From Harmothoe impar (lineage: Eukaryota > Annelida > Polychaeta > Phyllodocida > Polynoidae), in assembly GCA_947462335.1 (NCBI GenBank), contig OX381705.1, positions 45,026,175-45,090,174 on the forward strand: 64,000 bases of DNA, in the 5' to 3' direction. Below, piece after piece: positions 1 to 14,200 of this stretch. A program made the translations under genes and the position numbers. How positions within the stretch are numbered: the first letter of the stretch is position 1; each line of letters begins with the position of its first letter. The notes beneath the pieces were generated by a model that ran no database searches, had not been told where the DNA came from, and saw nothing but the letters and a program-made list of their open reading frames with translations.

Positions 1-60
1 AAAGAAGATTATTACAAGGAATTGAACGTCTATGATTACGATCATTACGAACACTTTTGA
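1..60 (+). CDS. Possible terminal coding exon, tyrosine-rich C-terminus (partial)
   Basis: Frame 1 is open from the window edge to TGA at 58-60 and would end a protein in KEDYYKELNVYDYDHYEHF. Five tyrosines in 19 residues with acidic neighbours do not look like random intron translation. The style resembles the tyrosine-rich tail motifs of the FYB-like genes further right, so it could be the last exon of an upstream relative. Against this, a minus-strand gene with exons at 201-310 and 1403-1481 would have to continue leftward through this place, so the two calls are in tension unless the genes overlap. No splice acceptor can be seen because the window starts here. Confidence 0.3.
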   Translation, partial: KEDYYKELNVYDYDHYEHF

Positions 61-200
61 AAGGTATGGACATTTAACATTCAAATACACTATTTCTGAT
101 GCTTATTTCCAGTGCTAGTACTACTGATCAAAATTGTCATTTAATCATTAACTTAATTAGTGGTGAACCAGATATGCAGGACAGGTTACAGCATCCTTAC

Positions 201-1481
201 CTGTGTGTAGGTTTTTAACCATTTTGTCAGAACTTCTGGTTTATTAGAAGACACATCAATTGTTTTGAGTTCTTCACACTTGTCAATACTTCGCTTGATG
301 ACTGGATCGTCTGCAACATTTCATTTGATGAATATCTTTTACCATATGCCGTGAGGATCAAGGAGTATGTCTTCCCTAGACTAAAAAAAAATCAGTACAG
401 CAGTAGTGGTCAAGGCCCGGTCACACTAGTCGTGAAAAGCCAAAACAAATATTTTATAAAGCCAAGGCAATTGTTGTGGGGAGTCAGGACAAATGTTTTG
501 CTGCAAAACATTTTTGTCTTGGAACACTTTTGTCTTGCAACGCGAGTCACACCTGTCTTGGAATCGAAAACATTTGTCTTGGCTTTACAAAACATTTGTT
601 CTTGATTTCACGACCAGTGTGACCGGTCCGCACTTCTGTGAACCTATTTTCGCTGGCCCTGAGAGTGCTCCACTTGGCACCTCTCACTTACAATCACTAA
701 GAGTAAGAATCCTTTGCTGACCTCAATTAGGCTACTAACCTAGTAGATTTAGGGGTCTCATTTTTTCCCCAGAAAATGAAGGTGGTAAATATGAATGCAT
801 GCAGCCATCGTAGAAGATGGGTAATAGTTTCAGATTGGTGTTAGTTGAAACATAAGACGATAAGTTTGACTTTCTCCATGTCAAATTGAAAGAAAATACA
901 GACTGTTGCCTCCCCTAGACAGTTTAGTAATTACTAGTGAGGTCAAATGGCAAGTATAATTGATTCAAAGATGATCAGGCCCATATAAAATTAGGTCACA
1001 AAGCCCCACTCATTGACAGCATGACACTTTAAACTTTTGTTAAATATCATATGAAGATATACATTAACAGTTGGAAAATCAACCTGCTTCTCTTGTCTAA
1101 GCTGATCAGTTTAGATTCACTGTATTGATTCAACCTAACAACATAAATAATAATTGTTTCCATCCTGATTGCACAGGAACTAGACGCAGTAGGAAGACGA
1201 TCAAAATAGATCTGGAAAGCTGTCACAATGCTCTTTCAGGCTGGACACATTCCAAAATATCTGACGCAATTTTGAAAATGTATGCAAGTCCCTAGTTCAA
1301 CAACGGTACTATTTAAGAATTAGAAAGTAGTGCAGGCCTACTAGTACTAGTCTACAAGTACAAGATGAAAGGAATGAATGACACTAGAACTGTCAAACTT
1401 ACCCGCAGCTTCCCCTTTATATTTATCGCATTGATCCTGCAATTCTTTTAGTAGCTCTGTAGTCTCTTCAACTGGCGTCAT
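201..1481 (-). CDS. Unrecognised protein, first two coding exons (partial, continues off left edge)
   Basis: Coding exon 1 runs 1481 to 1403 (ATG at 1481-1479; MTPVEETTELLKELQDQCDK onward, 26 codons plus one base) and ends at a consensus donor GTAAGT. Coding exon 2 runs 310 to 201, after a CTGCAG acceptor and before donor GTAAGG. The phases match (1 to 1) and the join reads through without a stop, giving 63 residues that end in VLTKWLKTYTQ. The content is charged and probably helical. I do not recognise the family. A helical bundle such as a TFIIS-N-like fold is only a loose thought. The gene is divergent from the FYB-like gene at 2123, with about 640 bp between the two start codons. Confidence 0.55.
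414..630. mobile_element. MITE with ~25-bp terminal inverted repeats
   Basis: The left end reads GGCCCGGTCACACTAGTCG and the right end is its imperfect inverse, with GACCAGTGTGACCGGTCCG closing at 630. The interior is made of repeated AACA(A)ATGTTTTG / TTTGTCTTGG words in both orientations. There is no coding capacity. The superfamily is not assigned. Confidence 0.6.
631..1380. other. Intron of the minus-strand gene, no feature seen
   Basis: AT-rich single-copy-looking sequence between the two minus-strand exons. I see no conserved frame, tandem repeat or inverted repeat worth naming. Confidence 0.4.
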
Positions 1482-1561
1482 TTTGGCAAACTTATAGTGT
1501 CTTTGATGGTCGCAAACCTTGATTATTTGTCTGAAAAGTTGGTTGTCTTCGTCTTCTCGGC

Positions 1562-1590
1562 TACTGCCCGGAAGCGGCCATATTGGATCT
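1562..1590 (-). promoter_or_regulatory. ETS plus YY1-type core promoter motifs and a 6-codon uORF
   Basis: Upstream of the minus-strand ATG, the plus strand reads CCCGGAAG (ETS-type, 1567-1574) followed by GGCCATATTGG (YY1-type, 1576-1586). On the minus strand the same bases contain ATG GCC GCT TCC GGG CAG TAG (1582-1562), a short upstream ORF. This arrangement is typical of TATA-less housekeeping promoters. The 640-bp gap between the divergent start codons may be a bidirectional promoter. Confidence 0.45.
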
Positions 1591-2122
1591 GTGGTGATGG
1601 TGTCTCACGAAATGACCACCGCCGTAAGTAAACAATGCTCGGTCAAGGAGGCGCACGGGAGTTAGCACTAAGCAATAATATAAAGCCTAAGCTTCTAAAT
1701 GTAGGTATAGGTTATTACCATACAATGCCCCTAGGTGTTGTTATGTTATATGTGTTAAGTTCTTTATAATTTGTGAATTGACAGTACAGTTTACATGCTT
1801 TAATCATCCGTGACAGTTGGGAGACCTCTCCAAAACATTCAATTTCAAAGGCTCGGACCAGAGACTTCTCGCCGCCTGCACCAATTCAGGGCCTAGCGCC
1901 GATACGCGTGACCCGATATATCCGTGTCCTATTTATACATTGCCCTACATACTTACTTCCCTGTAAACTATGCAGCCATTTTTCTCACCCTACACTAAAT
2001 TCTGCTAACCAGGTTTACAGCAGTGACAACAGTATTAATCAATATTTATACCTTATACCTACTATTATCTATTACTAGATCAATTGAAGACAATCTCCAC
2101 CCTGTAGAATTTCTCCTGCACT

Positions 2123-2240
2123 ATGGCATCAAAGGTAAGTAAGCAGCAGTAATTAAATAATTATTGTTAATATTACCACTTAACTGACCAAAGTACAACT
2201 AGTCACCCCATAGGCATCCTATATTTAAGCTATATTATTA

Positions 2241-2290
<50 letters not shown>

Positions 2291-5200
2291 GTTATTGTTA
2301 TTGTTATTGTTATTGTTATTGTTATTGTTATTGTTATTTTTGACAGTACCATTCCGGATCCGAAGGGATCTTACTTATACAGGCCCCTCCCCCCTCAGCC
2401 CCCGCACACACACGTCCCATGTTTCGGCAAATGTAATTATGTATAACCTCCTGTAACAAAACTATACACCCCTCCCCCATTAGTCTTGATTTGATAAGTG
2501 GCCCCCAACCATGACCTTTTTTTGTATAGGCCCTAACTATGATTTATTCATAATAACATATTCAATGCAGTACATGTACTTAAAGGGCAGTTCACGTTCT
2601 CCTGACTGTGAAACTTTCTAAGATCACAGGGATGGGTTTATAGTAGTAGTACATGTAATACCATTGCATTTACAGGCAGATGACCCATGCATGGAATGCT
2701 AGGATTTACTACAAGATCTTTATACTATATCTACATAGCCCCTTCTGAGAGTTTTACACTTTATTCACACCCCCCCCCCCGTCTGTTTTATCAATCCGTT
2801 CCTAGAGTTTCCGCCCTGGCCACATTCTCAGAATTCTAGTGTATATCAAATATAAACGTTTTTTTCATATTCAACTTCGCCTGTTCGTTTCTTATCATAC
2901 AGGCACCTGGAAAATTGGACATGAAATTCCTACAAAACAGATTTGACCAGAGCCTTAATCCAAAGAATGAATCCCCTCCAGTCATATCATCGAAAATGCC
3001 AGCTTTTCCGAAGGATCCGGCACCTATGTTTGCAAACAACCAAGGAAGTTTAAACTTGCCAAAAGGTTGCCAAGGATCGGAGTCTGGTAAAGTTGGTCAA
3101 TTGCAACAGCATCTATTAACAAAAACAACACGGCCGGACATTCCTAAAACACAAAAACCCGATTTTCAGAAAGCAACGAAGCCAGAATTCCCCAGAACGA
3201 CAAAACCAGAATTTCAGGAAGCAACGAAGCCAGAATTTCCCAAAACGACAAAACCAGAATTGCCTAAAACGACAAGATCAGAATTTCCAAAGACGGTAAA
3301 AGCAGATACATCTAATGCAGCGAGACCAGAAATGACCAAAGCCAGGCTAAAAACAACAGTGAACCCGATGCCAAACAAAATACCGTCCGCGTTCAGTAAT
3401 GAACTGGCATCAAAACTAGGTGCGCCTAAAAAGGTACAGGTGCAAAAGACACCACCAGACACCTCCTCTAAAGGAGGGACTGTACCCTCCACCCAAACCA
3501 CACCACCAGTACCCCCTCCTTCAAACCCCAAAGATGACTCCCAGCATAGTGCTGTAGGAAGAAGTGATAGCATCCCCCTAGACCAGGCCCCACCCCCACC
3601 CCCACCGCAGGATCATGTAGAACCCCCCGTGTTATTCTATAAGGGGAGGCGTCTTCCTAATGAAGTTAAGATTGAAGGCACCACTTACAAACTGACTCCA
3701 CTACCATTAGATACGGGAGAATCCACCCCCAGCAGGCCTCTGCGGACACCAGACGTTGTACCTATTGTGCCTGATGACGGTAAGTAGCACATGTATCATA
3801 GCTGATCATATCCTCAAGGTGATATCCCGGGGTACACATGCAATCAAGAAATAGATTTCGTTCTGTCCTTTTAATTTACTCACATAATGTCGTTAATACT
3901 GTCAGAAAATGTCTTTTACCATGTCACTGACGTCAGAAGGTATTTTTTAGATTAATTCACATACAATGTGGCTCTGAAGCCCCGGCCGCACCTACGTAAT
4001 TTCACCCGGCCCAACGTGATCCTACCCAACCCGACAGTCGGAGGCTGTGTGTCATGAGATCGATACAACTTGATAGTCTTTGTCTGGGTGATGTCTTTGA
4101 CCTGGTGGCGGTCTACAGACGATTTGATAGGAAATTATGGCCCTCCCTCTATTACTACCTCCCTTCTCACCCTGTTAGTTTGTTCATTTATTTAGTTATT
4201 CATCCTCATCAGGAGAATGCAAACGCCATCTAAAATTAACGTCAGTCATATTAATCATAATGTACTGACATGCTAGGAAATACTGCTCTGCAATATTTGT
4301 TTCTGTTCATAACTTTCATGTCCATCATAATAATATTTTTGTATATATTATATATATTGCATCCCTCTATTCAGCTGATGCAGACGAAGTATACATCAAT
4401 TGCAGTACCAAATACAGCATGTATGTATATGTTTTCTGATTACTGGATAAGTATGATTAAATATATACTGGCGTTGAACATGATATGTTTAGTATAAAAA
4501 AGGGTTTTAGCCAGTTTACTGTAGTTATTTTGGTTATTCCCATAACCATAAATCTATCTACAAAATAAAATGTATTACATAGTTTACACAAACCATAGGT
4601 TAGAACCACTACACAGTCTTCACAGCGGCAGAGGCAGCCATGTGTGACTGAGAAGCCACAGGCTCCCACTGAACAGGGATGCATTCATGCATCATGCTTT
4701 CTGTACATTAACCATTTAGGGATTACACACCGTTTCAACAAAACACTGCTGCATTGGTGCATCGTGAATTGTGTACACCAACTATTTAAGGACGGCATAC
4801 TGCTTCAACCGAACAGCGATGCATCCATGACCATGCATCATAACTAGTGTATACTAACCCTTTAAAGACGGTATACTGCTTAAACTAAACACCAATGTGC
4901 ATTAATGTTAATTGAGAGCTGGTAACCACACCTATGGGGTGCATATCCGAACCCATCCAAACCCTTGCATAGTCGTTTTGTTTAAATGGTCCTTCACAAA
5001 TTTACATCCATTGAACTTTCAGAGCACCAGATTCCTCAGATGACGATGAAGGGTTCGGTTGTCAAGATAAGACGCAATGTAGGATGCAACAACTAGGTAA
5101 CGACATGTTTAATATGTTTTAATGTATGCTCATCAAAGAAAAGAAAACATTTTTCATATTAAGGGATATTATGGCGGCTGTCAAAATGCCCATTGGACAT

Positions 5201-8200
5201 CATCGAACGATTTTGTTTCAATGATGATGGCTCTTTGTGTACGCTAATCAAATGTCGGATGCGTTTGTAAGGAACTTGCATCTATATTACTTCTATGACA
5301 TCTCGTTATTAGGAGGACTGATAGAATGGACTTCGTGTTATAAGGAGCACGTTTCCATGGTTCCAATTGTCAGTTCTCTCTATATATAGTATTGGTTATA
5401 ATGAACATTGGAACCAGACAAATTTGCTCCTAGTAAGCAAAGGCCGCCATACAACGTGATTTTCCTGTAGATGTACTTATCTTAATGCATTCCTTTCATA
5501 TGCAGGTATTCAAGGAGCAGGCTACGTAAGTATGCGTTACGTTTAGACAAATTTGCAGTAGAAGTATTGCCCATCTAGACTATTCAAACGGTATTCTCCA
5601 GATCTGGTGAAGAAAACTTGTTTTGTCATCTCGTGGACAAAGTGGGTTATTACTGTAAATGCCTCTTGATTTTCAAAATTAATGTATTCCTTGTGTCGTA
5701 ACCAATGCATTCCCTCTCTCCCTGCCTCCCTCACACACTACCTCTCTCCCTGTCTCCTTCTGTCTCGCTGCCTCTCTCTGTCTCTTTCCGTCTCTATCTC
5801 TTCACTTAGTGTCTATGGTCTCTGACCCTATAGGGGTTTCTTTTTGAGTTTATAACGTGTTCATTCCACAATGTGATTTTCTAAAATGCAATACAATTCA
5901 AGATGAGATGCTATATGAAGGCTGTTTTAATCATATTATATGTAAATTTCAGATCACTGACGAGAATTATGACGACTGCATTGTGTAAGTAAAGACACAT
6001 AGGCTTTCTCATGCACATGCAGTATATAACCCTGAAATGTTATCACTAAAATAATAAAGGTGACTTCACACATACTTGTATGGAGAGTTACTCCTCATCA
6101 CCAAAACATTACCGTGAGCAATATCCAAGTCATTATTCCTATTGTCCTGGGACTTACTTTACTACTTCTTTTCTATTTGAACATCTAGGGATCCTAACAG
6201 TGCGCAGTACCAGCATGGTAAGTTACATGATGTGTTTAAACCTCCTGCTGTATCTCAAGACATCTTTACAAGATGTTGTAGATATATGTCGCTTTAGACC
6301 GTTTCAAAGCGATGAGTGGATCATCATTTCCTATTGTATATATATTTACTTGTTATTTGTCATGACTAATGAAACTGATTACCCTAAAAAAACATATTTT
6401 GATATCATATGATTAATCACTATAAAGGTGTGGCCTATACTAAATTCATATTATGTTTTGAGTTTAAAGTCTGTAATCTAACTGATGTGTATCCCTCTTA
6501 ATATCATTACAGGACAATACCCGGTGAGTATGATTCCTCCATTTATCATATTATAGAAAGTTCATTATGCACCTGCTAACATATATCATGAGGCTTTGTG
6601 CAACATTGGATTACATAAAAGTACACCCACAAAGAATTACATCACATTTATCATAAACGCACAAGATGTCACATGTAACACTGCACCTACCCACAGCATG
6701 GACTCTCACCCGCAAGCTGGGAGTCCTCCTACACATTCCCTAAGGAATTGGCGTTAAGGTTAAATCCTAGTATCTCAAACTCGTATATAAATCCCTTGAG
6801 ACATCACAAAGGTCATTTACAACATATAATCAACGCTCAACCCAAATATGGAAGTGATTGACTGAGCCATATTGACACTACAGCTTTTCACAGAATCAGC
6901 ATCTTTACATTGAAAATGACAGAGGTCTGTCCTAATGACATGACGTTTGTTCGGAATGGTCTATGGACTCCTTACCAGTCATAGGTTGTGGACATATCCA
7001 TACTCTAGCATATCAAAATATCAGTGGGTTATCATTGTAATTTCTATGGTAACTTAGGAAATGAATAGCCAACATATCATCCAAATGGAACATTTTAAAC
7101 TATAGTCATGAACCATTGACTATCTGATCAATAGACCATGTTGATAGCTCAGTTAGTAGGGTGCCTGCCTCTGGATCCTAGGGTCGAGGAAACTCACTAA
7201 AATGTTTTCTAAAATTAGCCCTGAACCAATACACACCAGGGGAGCCAATGGATTTCTAAAGATTCTGAGAACGTTCACCAGGTGGGGTTAGTGAGTTTCT
7301 AAAGGTTCTGAACATCTCCACAGGGGCCTGCCACTAGTTTGTCAGAATTATCCTTAATTTCTTTCTTATAGCCCTCAATAATTTCATACTTATGACCCTC
7401 AACAATGATGCAGTTACTTCCACTTAGTCTTGTATATTACTTGTATATTAAAATATACATTGACATATATATATATATAGGGGTCTATATATGTTGTTGT
7501 TGTTGTTGGAAATTGTATTGGCCAAGTAATGTACCTTACATGTACTTTTTCATTATATAGCAAGGAGGGACTCTGTTTTCAGAACAGAGCAGATAGAATA
7601 GATAGAGCATTGTCAATATAATTGTCTTTGGAAATTTATATAGTATGCTCATGAATTATGAATACCATTATAGTTATAATTATGATTATGATTAAGGGAC
7701 TCAGGGTCGGTCAGTTCTCACTTTGTACAATGTTCATAGAATTGGGTTATAACCGCTAATCATTGTCACTCTTGAGTGATGTCTTAAAGGCATCATGTGG
7801 TAGACGCTGCACGTCGGCAGCAAGCTCGTCCCAAACGGTAGAGTGGACTTTCTTGGAGCAGGGAACTTTGAGCTTCAGAGAGCCGTTTCCTCTGAGTTCT
7901 CTGGCGGGCATGACCAGGTTGCCGGGGTCCAGTGACATTTTGTGGAGATGACCCAGTAGTTCACGGTTTCTTGCCGGCAGTAGTTTCTCGATTTTTTCTC
8001 GTGTGTAACTCATCAATGTTCACCCCGTGGGGGTCTCTGATGCGCTCACATATGCGCCGTGAGTCATTTTGGAGTATCTGATATTTACGCACTGCCCATA
8101 CTGGCCCACCATCGGTCACAAAACTACTGTACTCCATTATAGAGCTTACCATTGAGGTGTACACTTGCAGTGTGGTCTGTTGTTCTGAGGCCCTTCTCTG

Positions 8201-11200
8201 TCATTTCAGTTGTCGTAGACGCACCTGGACCAGGCCTATTCTCTTCTTCAGGTGTGTGGTGAAGCTCAAGTGGCGATCAATAACCACACCAAGGTAGTTG
8301 AAGCCACCTACCACTACCTTGGTGTGGTTATTGATCGCCACTTGAGCTTCACCACACACCAAGAGAATAGACCTGGTAGATCAACGGTATTTAGTTGGTT
8401 GACTCTTAATGGAAAACTAATCGTGTTAAGAACTTGGGTAAATCACTTGTCATCGCATTATCTTAAAGAAGGACGCCTGTCAGAAATGATCGGGTTGATC
8501 ATGACATCAATATGTTTCTCAATGTTATGAGTAATCAATGAAATAAAAAGAATAAAAAATTGATAACCCGCCCCTGCGTCGTTTGTGATGTTAATTACAC
8601 TTCCAATCATTGCTATAGGCCTTTAGATACGGTAACTCACATGTCTAATCATCCCTTTATGTTTACCATAACAGGTTGATGACGAGAACTATGACGACTG
8701 CATTGTGTAAGTATGATGCTTTCACATGTCTAATGTAATAACTTCTCCAAGGAGAAATAACTGTTTTTCTTCTGACGGCGGGGACGTTGTGTGATTTGAT
8801 TTGATTTGTCATGTGCTGTAACATATTCTGTAGCTAAAATAACATCTTATATCTGAATAACTTGCATTTCGTTATTTACATTCTTATATAATTGATAAAT
8901 AATTACGGTTAACATTTATTCTTGCAGAGATGAGGGTGAGTCCATAGTTCGATACTATCGGTAATGTGCATCTGATAATAATTAGCAAAATATGCCAAAA
9001 TACAAAAGAATGGGATGCTAACATATCGGATTGTTTAAGTCTAACAATGATAAGTATGCATGTATAAAACTAATGTAAATACTGGTGATAGTCAGTTTAT
9101 TCTCTCTGTGTGAACAATTAGAATTACGTAATGTTTATCTCAATAACAGAATATCCACTGCAAATCAAAGTAGAACGCCTAAGCTAGGTTCATTTATGAT
9201 GGTTCATATGAAATAATAACGTCTTATCTGTAGGTAAACGGCCAGCTTGAATATACTAGGTAGGCTTGTGTCAAATGCAAATAGCAATAGGCGCATAAAA
9301 AAGGCAATATATGTCTTTATCTTTTAGGATATCATAGATGAAGGCACCACAGGCAGGTATGCAGATCTATAACATAGATGTTAATTAAGTCGTTATAAAT
9401 GCATGATAGTTAGGCCACTCAAAAAAAAAAAGTGGTTTCTCATCACCAAGGTCTGAAAAATATGACGAGGGAGGCTTTTTTTCCTTTTTTTTTTTTTTTA
9501 CTCGCGGGCAAAAATGTATAGGATAATATACGTTTTTCATGACCAAAATCCACATTTCAGTAGTTAAGTAATAATTCATCTATAAAAGTTGGGAAAATGT
9601 AAGTTATTTCCATCCCACTGCATTACTGGCAGTATAAGCTTTAATTTGATACAAAATATGCCAATATTTATCATGTTTTATCATGTTTTTTATCTAAAAT
9701 TGGCAAAAAAAAAAAAAAAAAGTTTTCCTCAAAACCTGGTTTTATTGATGCGCGCGGTGATGAGAAACCATTTTATTTTTTTGAGTGGCCTTAGCTTACT
9801 GCTCTTTAATATTCCCTAGAATAAGCTGCTGATAACCAAGTTATCAATTAACCAATTATTTCTCCAATAATCTTATTGGCAATACAGGCATATGCAGGTG
9901 TTTACTTCTACTTGAGTAACTAACGGATCGTTTAAATTAAGGGAGTGGTCATTTTTTAACAATATGGGGGTTGGTGGATTTGGGGGGGCAACATTTTTTA
10001 GACCCCTTGAAGGGGGGGACCAAATAGATTTGGACCCCTTTTTAGCGAAAAAGCCTGTGCGTTACTATAGCTCAAAGGGGTCGGCCACGCTCAATTTCAA
10101 CTTGCCTGAGGGGGGGGACCAAAAGAATTTCGACCCGTCCCATGGGGGGGACCAAAAATGTTTTGTCCCGCTCACATTAAAAAATGACTGCTCCCTAAGC
10201 TTAACAAAACAACAACAAAATCTACAACAGATAAAGGTGGAGATTCTGATTATATTTGTTTACGTTATTTGTCCACAACACGCTAAGATGTAGTGAGTTT
10301 AATTACTGGACATCGATTTTCTGTCTCTTTGTAGCTCTATAGTGATCGATGCCCAGTTTTATACTTCAGACCAGTGGCTCATTTTGGCTGTTTTTTGCCT
10401 CACAGATTGCTCCTGGCACAAAATCCTGACTAGGTGTCAATATATTCTCTATACCAATGTGTGATATGAGGGTAGAAAACACTGGAACCTCAGTTAGAAA
10501 AAATCCTACTGAACAGTTTTTGAGAAAATTAGGGGTTTGTTGCCTTTTTTTGGTGTTTTTAGTACATTTCCTACATAAACCGTGAACGTCAGCATTTCTT
10601 ACTTTTCAGGTATATATAATTCGAATTTGACTTTTTTTTATTCGCAGTAGGATTCCTGAGTATCAAGCCATTCTACACACGGTGTTATTTTGAAAAAATA
10701 TATATCATTTGTTAGTGTATTTGGCCTCCGAAATAGAGGGAGTCTTGTCATAGTTTAATTGATTGTTGACAATCCAGTTAAGGGCTATTAGGTTCAGTTC
10801 AGTGCAAGTTGCAAAACAAGTGACTTTCAGTTTTTAACTTGACCTCATGTCCACTATGTAGGTCTTCACTATGCATGGGTCTATCCAGAGTCCATCAATG
10901 GGATCACGCATGGAGGCAGATTCTGCAGCTTTTGGCGAGAAAAAAGTTCAAAATCACAAAAAAGTGAAATTTGCCTAAAAACACCCTATGAATGCAGCAT
11001 GAATACAGACACTCATGGACACAGACTCATGTACACCCACACAGACATACACATAGGCATGAACATGGCCTTCTCCTTCATATAGCAACCTATGGATTTC
11101 TAGTTTGATGAGACTGAATATAGCGTTCTGTTGGAAGGACTCAGATACATGGATGTCGATGTCCAGTTTTAGATATATACCCGTATTGTGCATTGGAGTG

Positions 11201-14200
11201 CTATAATGTTGGACTGCTGTATTTTGTTATTAAGAAGAAGTAAAATCACTTTATTTAACGCTTCTAATTCAGAAATGTAGTACGAAATATTTTACTGACT
11301 ATATTCCCCGAGCTTCTACCGAGATCCTTCTGTCTTATAATGAGTAGAAGGTTCTAATTGGCTTAATTTTGAAGTCTGTTTTGGGTTTTTAGGTTTACTA
11401 ATCATATGACCACAACGTTTATATTATATGTAAATAGCAATGTTTTTATATATCATGCATCTTTAAAATTCATGTAACTACATTCCTATTGGGTTCACTG
11501 CGCTCTGGGTGCTGTTTCTCCACATGATACGGAGGTTCATATGATGCGGATTTGGCCTAAACTGTTTTTGCTCGTCAAATTCTGTATCAAGTTGATGTCC
11601 ACATTAAGATGTAGAGGTCTGCATTTGTATGTATAAGTACCATTAGTAAGATTTTTTTTTCATACAGCATAAGCTGAACAAGTACAGAAACAAGCCTGAG
11701 AAGTTCTGGAAAGAAATGAACAAGCTCATCAAACCACCAAGAAAGAAAGTGATATTAAAGCTCAAGAAGGGAAACTCACAAGACCCGGTGATTGACGTAC
11801 CGAATTATATAAATGATTTCTACGCAAATATAGGAAAGAATCTGTTCAGTGAAAAAAACCCGCAGATCCCGGTCTACACAGAGCCAGACCAACATTATGC
11901 GGGGTCAAATGAGCGGCCGGAGAAATTCAATAAGACAGAGGTACTAGATGCACTACATGAATTGGATTGGAAAAAACCCTCAGGGGTGAATGACATGTCC
12001 TCCATGGTCATGAGGGACCTAATAGAAGGAGCCATATCCCACTTTACACACCTCTATAATTTCTCGTATGAGACGGGGACTTACCCAGAACAGTGGTTAT
12101 TAGCAACTATTACTCCCATACCTAAAGGTGGGGATAAAGCAAGAGTGACAAATTTAAGACCAATTTCCATATTACCCTTTCCCAGTAAGGTGCTTGAGAA
12201 ACTAATGCAAAAGGTTATTCTAGCAAAATGGCAAAAAGATGACACGCTAGCGGAAAACCAATATGGGTTCAGGAAGCAACATTCCATGGCAGAAGCAATC
12301 TTTGATTTGGTGGAAGACGTGTACACAGCACTGGATAAGCAAGAGATAGTGGGGGCAGCCTTCATAGACGTTAAAAAAGCGTTTGATTGTGTTAGCCATA
12401 ATATTTTATTAAACCTACTTAAATAGGGGAAGATGGACAGACACTTACTAAAATGGATAGAAGCATATCTCAGGGGAAGAAAACACCAAACGTTGGCAAA
12501 TGGACAATTATCCGAAGTTAAGGAAGTAAGTTTCGGGGTACCTCAGGGCTCGGTCTTAGGACCCACCCTATTTATATACTATGTAAATAATATAGCTGGA
12601 CTAATTACATCAGCCAAAGTGAAAATGTACGCGGACGATGTGGTTATTTATAGTTCTGACAAAAACTCTAAAATTGCCCTTGACAAATTACAAAAAGGAC
12701 TTCGGGACTTAGACCATCACTGTGCACAATTAGGACTAACAATCAACCAAGATAAATCAAAATTCATGTGGTTCAATACAAGCCAAAGAAGAAAGAAAAC
12801 TACCAAAAAAAAGCCTAAGATCTCGGGGAGGTCTCTAGGAGAAGTAACCAAATTTACATATCTAGGAGCGATTCTGGACAAGAATCTTACTTTTAAACCA
12901 CATTCTAAGAAGTGTCTAAATACAGTGAATCTTTTAAACTTTAAGTTATGGTATATAAGGCACATGCTGCCCATGCACGCTGCAATCTCTATGTACAAGC
13001 AGACTATTCTCCCTCATTTTGATTATTGCTCATTTCTTATAGATGGCAGTACAAAATGTCTCAGGAAAAGAATACAAGCTGCGCAAAATAGGATCCTTAG
13101 ATGTATATTGAAAGTAAAGATAGGACAGGAATCCACACAGAATATACATAAACTCTGTGAAGCACCAATGCAAGGGAAGAGGAGGAAAGAGCTATTGGCC
13201 TCAATGATGTATAGGAAACACAGGAAGAACCCCCCCCCCTTAACAACAAAAACAGAACCAGGAATGACTGTAAGTCAAATTTCAATGTGCCCAAACCCAA
13301 ACTAACGCTAAGGAAAAAATCACCAATGTACAGGGGAAAAATGCTCTGGAATAAACTACCACTAGATATACAATTGGCAGATACTAAGGAAATATTCAAG
13401 AGGAAAACAAAAGTATGGTTTGGGACAAATATGAAAGGGCAGAGGGCGGCTCTGCTTAAAAAGAGGAACAAAAAACAACCCCCGGAACGGGACAAAAGAA
13501 AAAACACAGGGTGAGCAGATACGATGCCCAAAGAAAAAATGATAGTGGATGGCTGGGACTGAAAGAAGGAACTGAAGAGGAGGACAAAATGAAGAGGAAT
13601 AGACTCACTTTTTAGAAACTTTATTTATCATGAATTTTACATCATCCTCATACTGTACATTCACCTAGAATAAGACGTTCCAGACTATCCAAAATGGCGG
13701 CGAAACAGCTCTCCCTCAAGTCTACGATGGACCCTTATCTACAAGCACTATCCTTCATTACCTAATATTTGGTGATCTCGAGGAGGTCGTTTTCGGAAAT
13801 TACAAATCTAAATAAATTTCATATCAAAATAAACACTTAAAAAGCCGGAAAACTCTTAAAAATGGCCTCGAGGAGGCCAAGCAACATAAATCAAATTCAG
13901 TAAATCATCTTATATTGTACCACTGTATAGCTCTAAACCATTTATAACAATTGTATGGGATCCATCATATAACATCATTCAATGTAAAGCAGCTCGTGGA
14001 GCGGCATAACATAAAACTACAATAAGGGGGTGAGCACCAAATTTAAACCTGAAAAACACGGCAATAAAGCAATGAGGTTTATCTCAAAAAAAAAAAAAAT
14101 ATATATTTTGTCCGCATCATTTGGACATCTGTATTATGCGAAACAGCACCCTGCAGTTGTTTGGAGCAACGTATTTTATGCAAAAGGTCACAAAAAGTGC

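Noticed and set aside
9964..10293. 109-aa ORF with repeated GGDQ
   Set aside because: It lies across a MITE with poly-G repeat blocks, not a coding gene.
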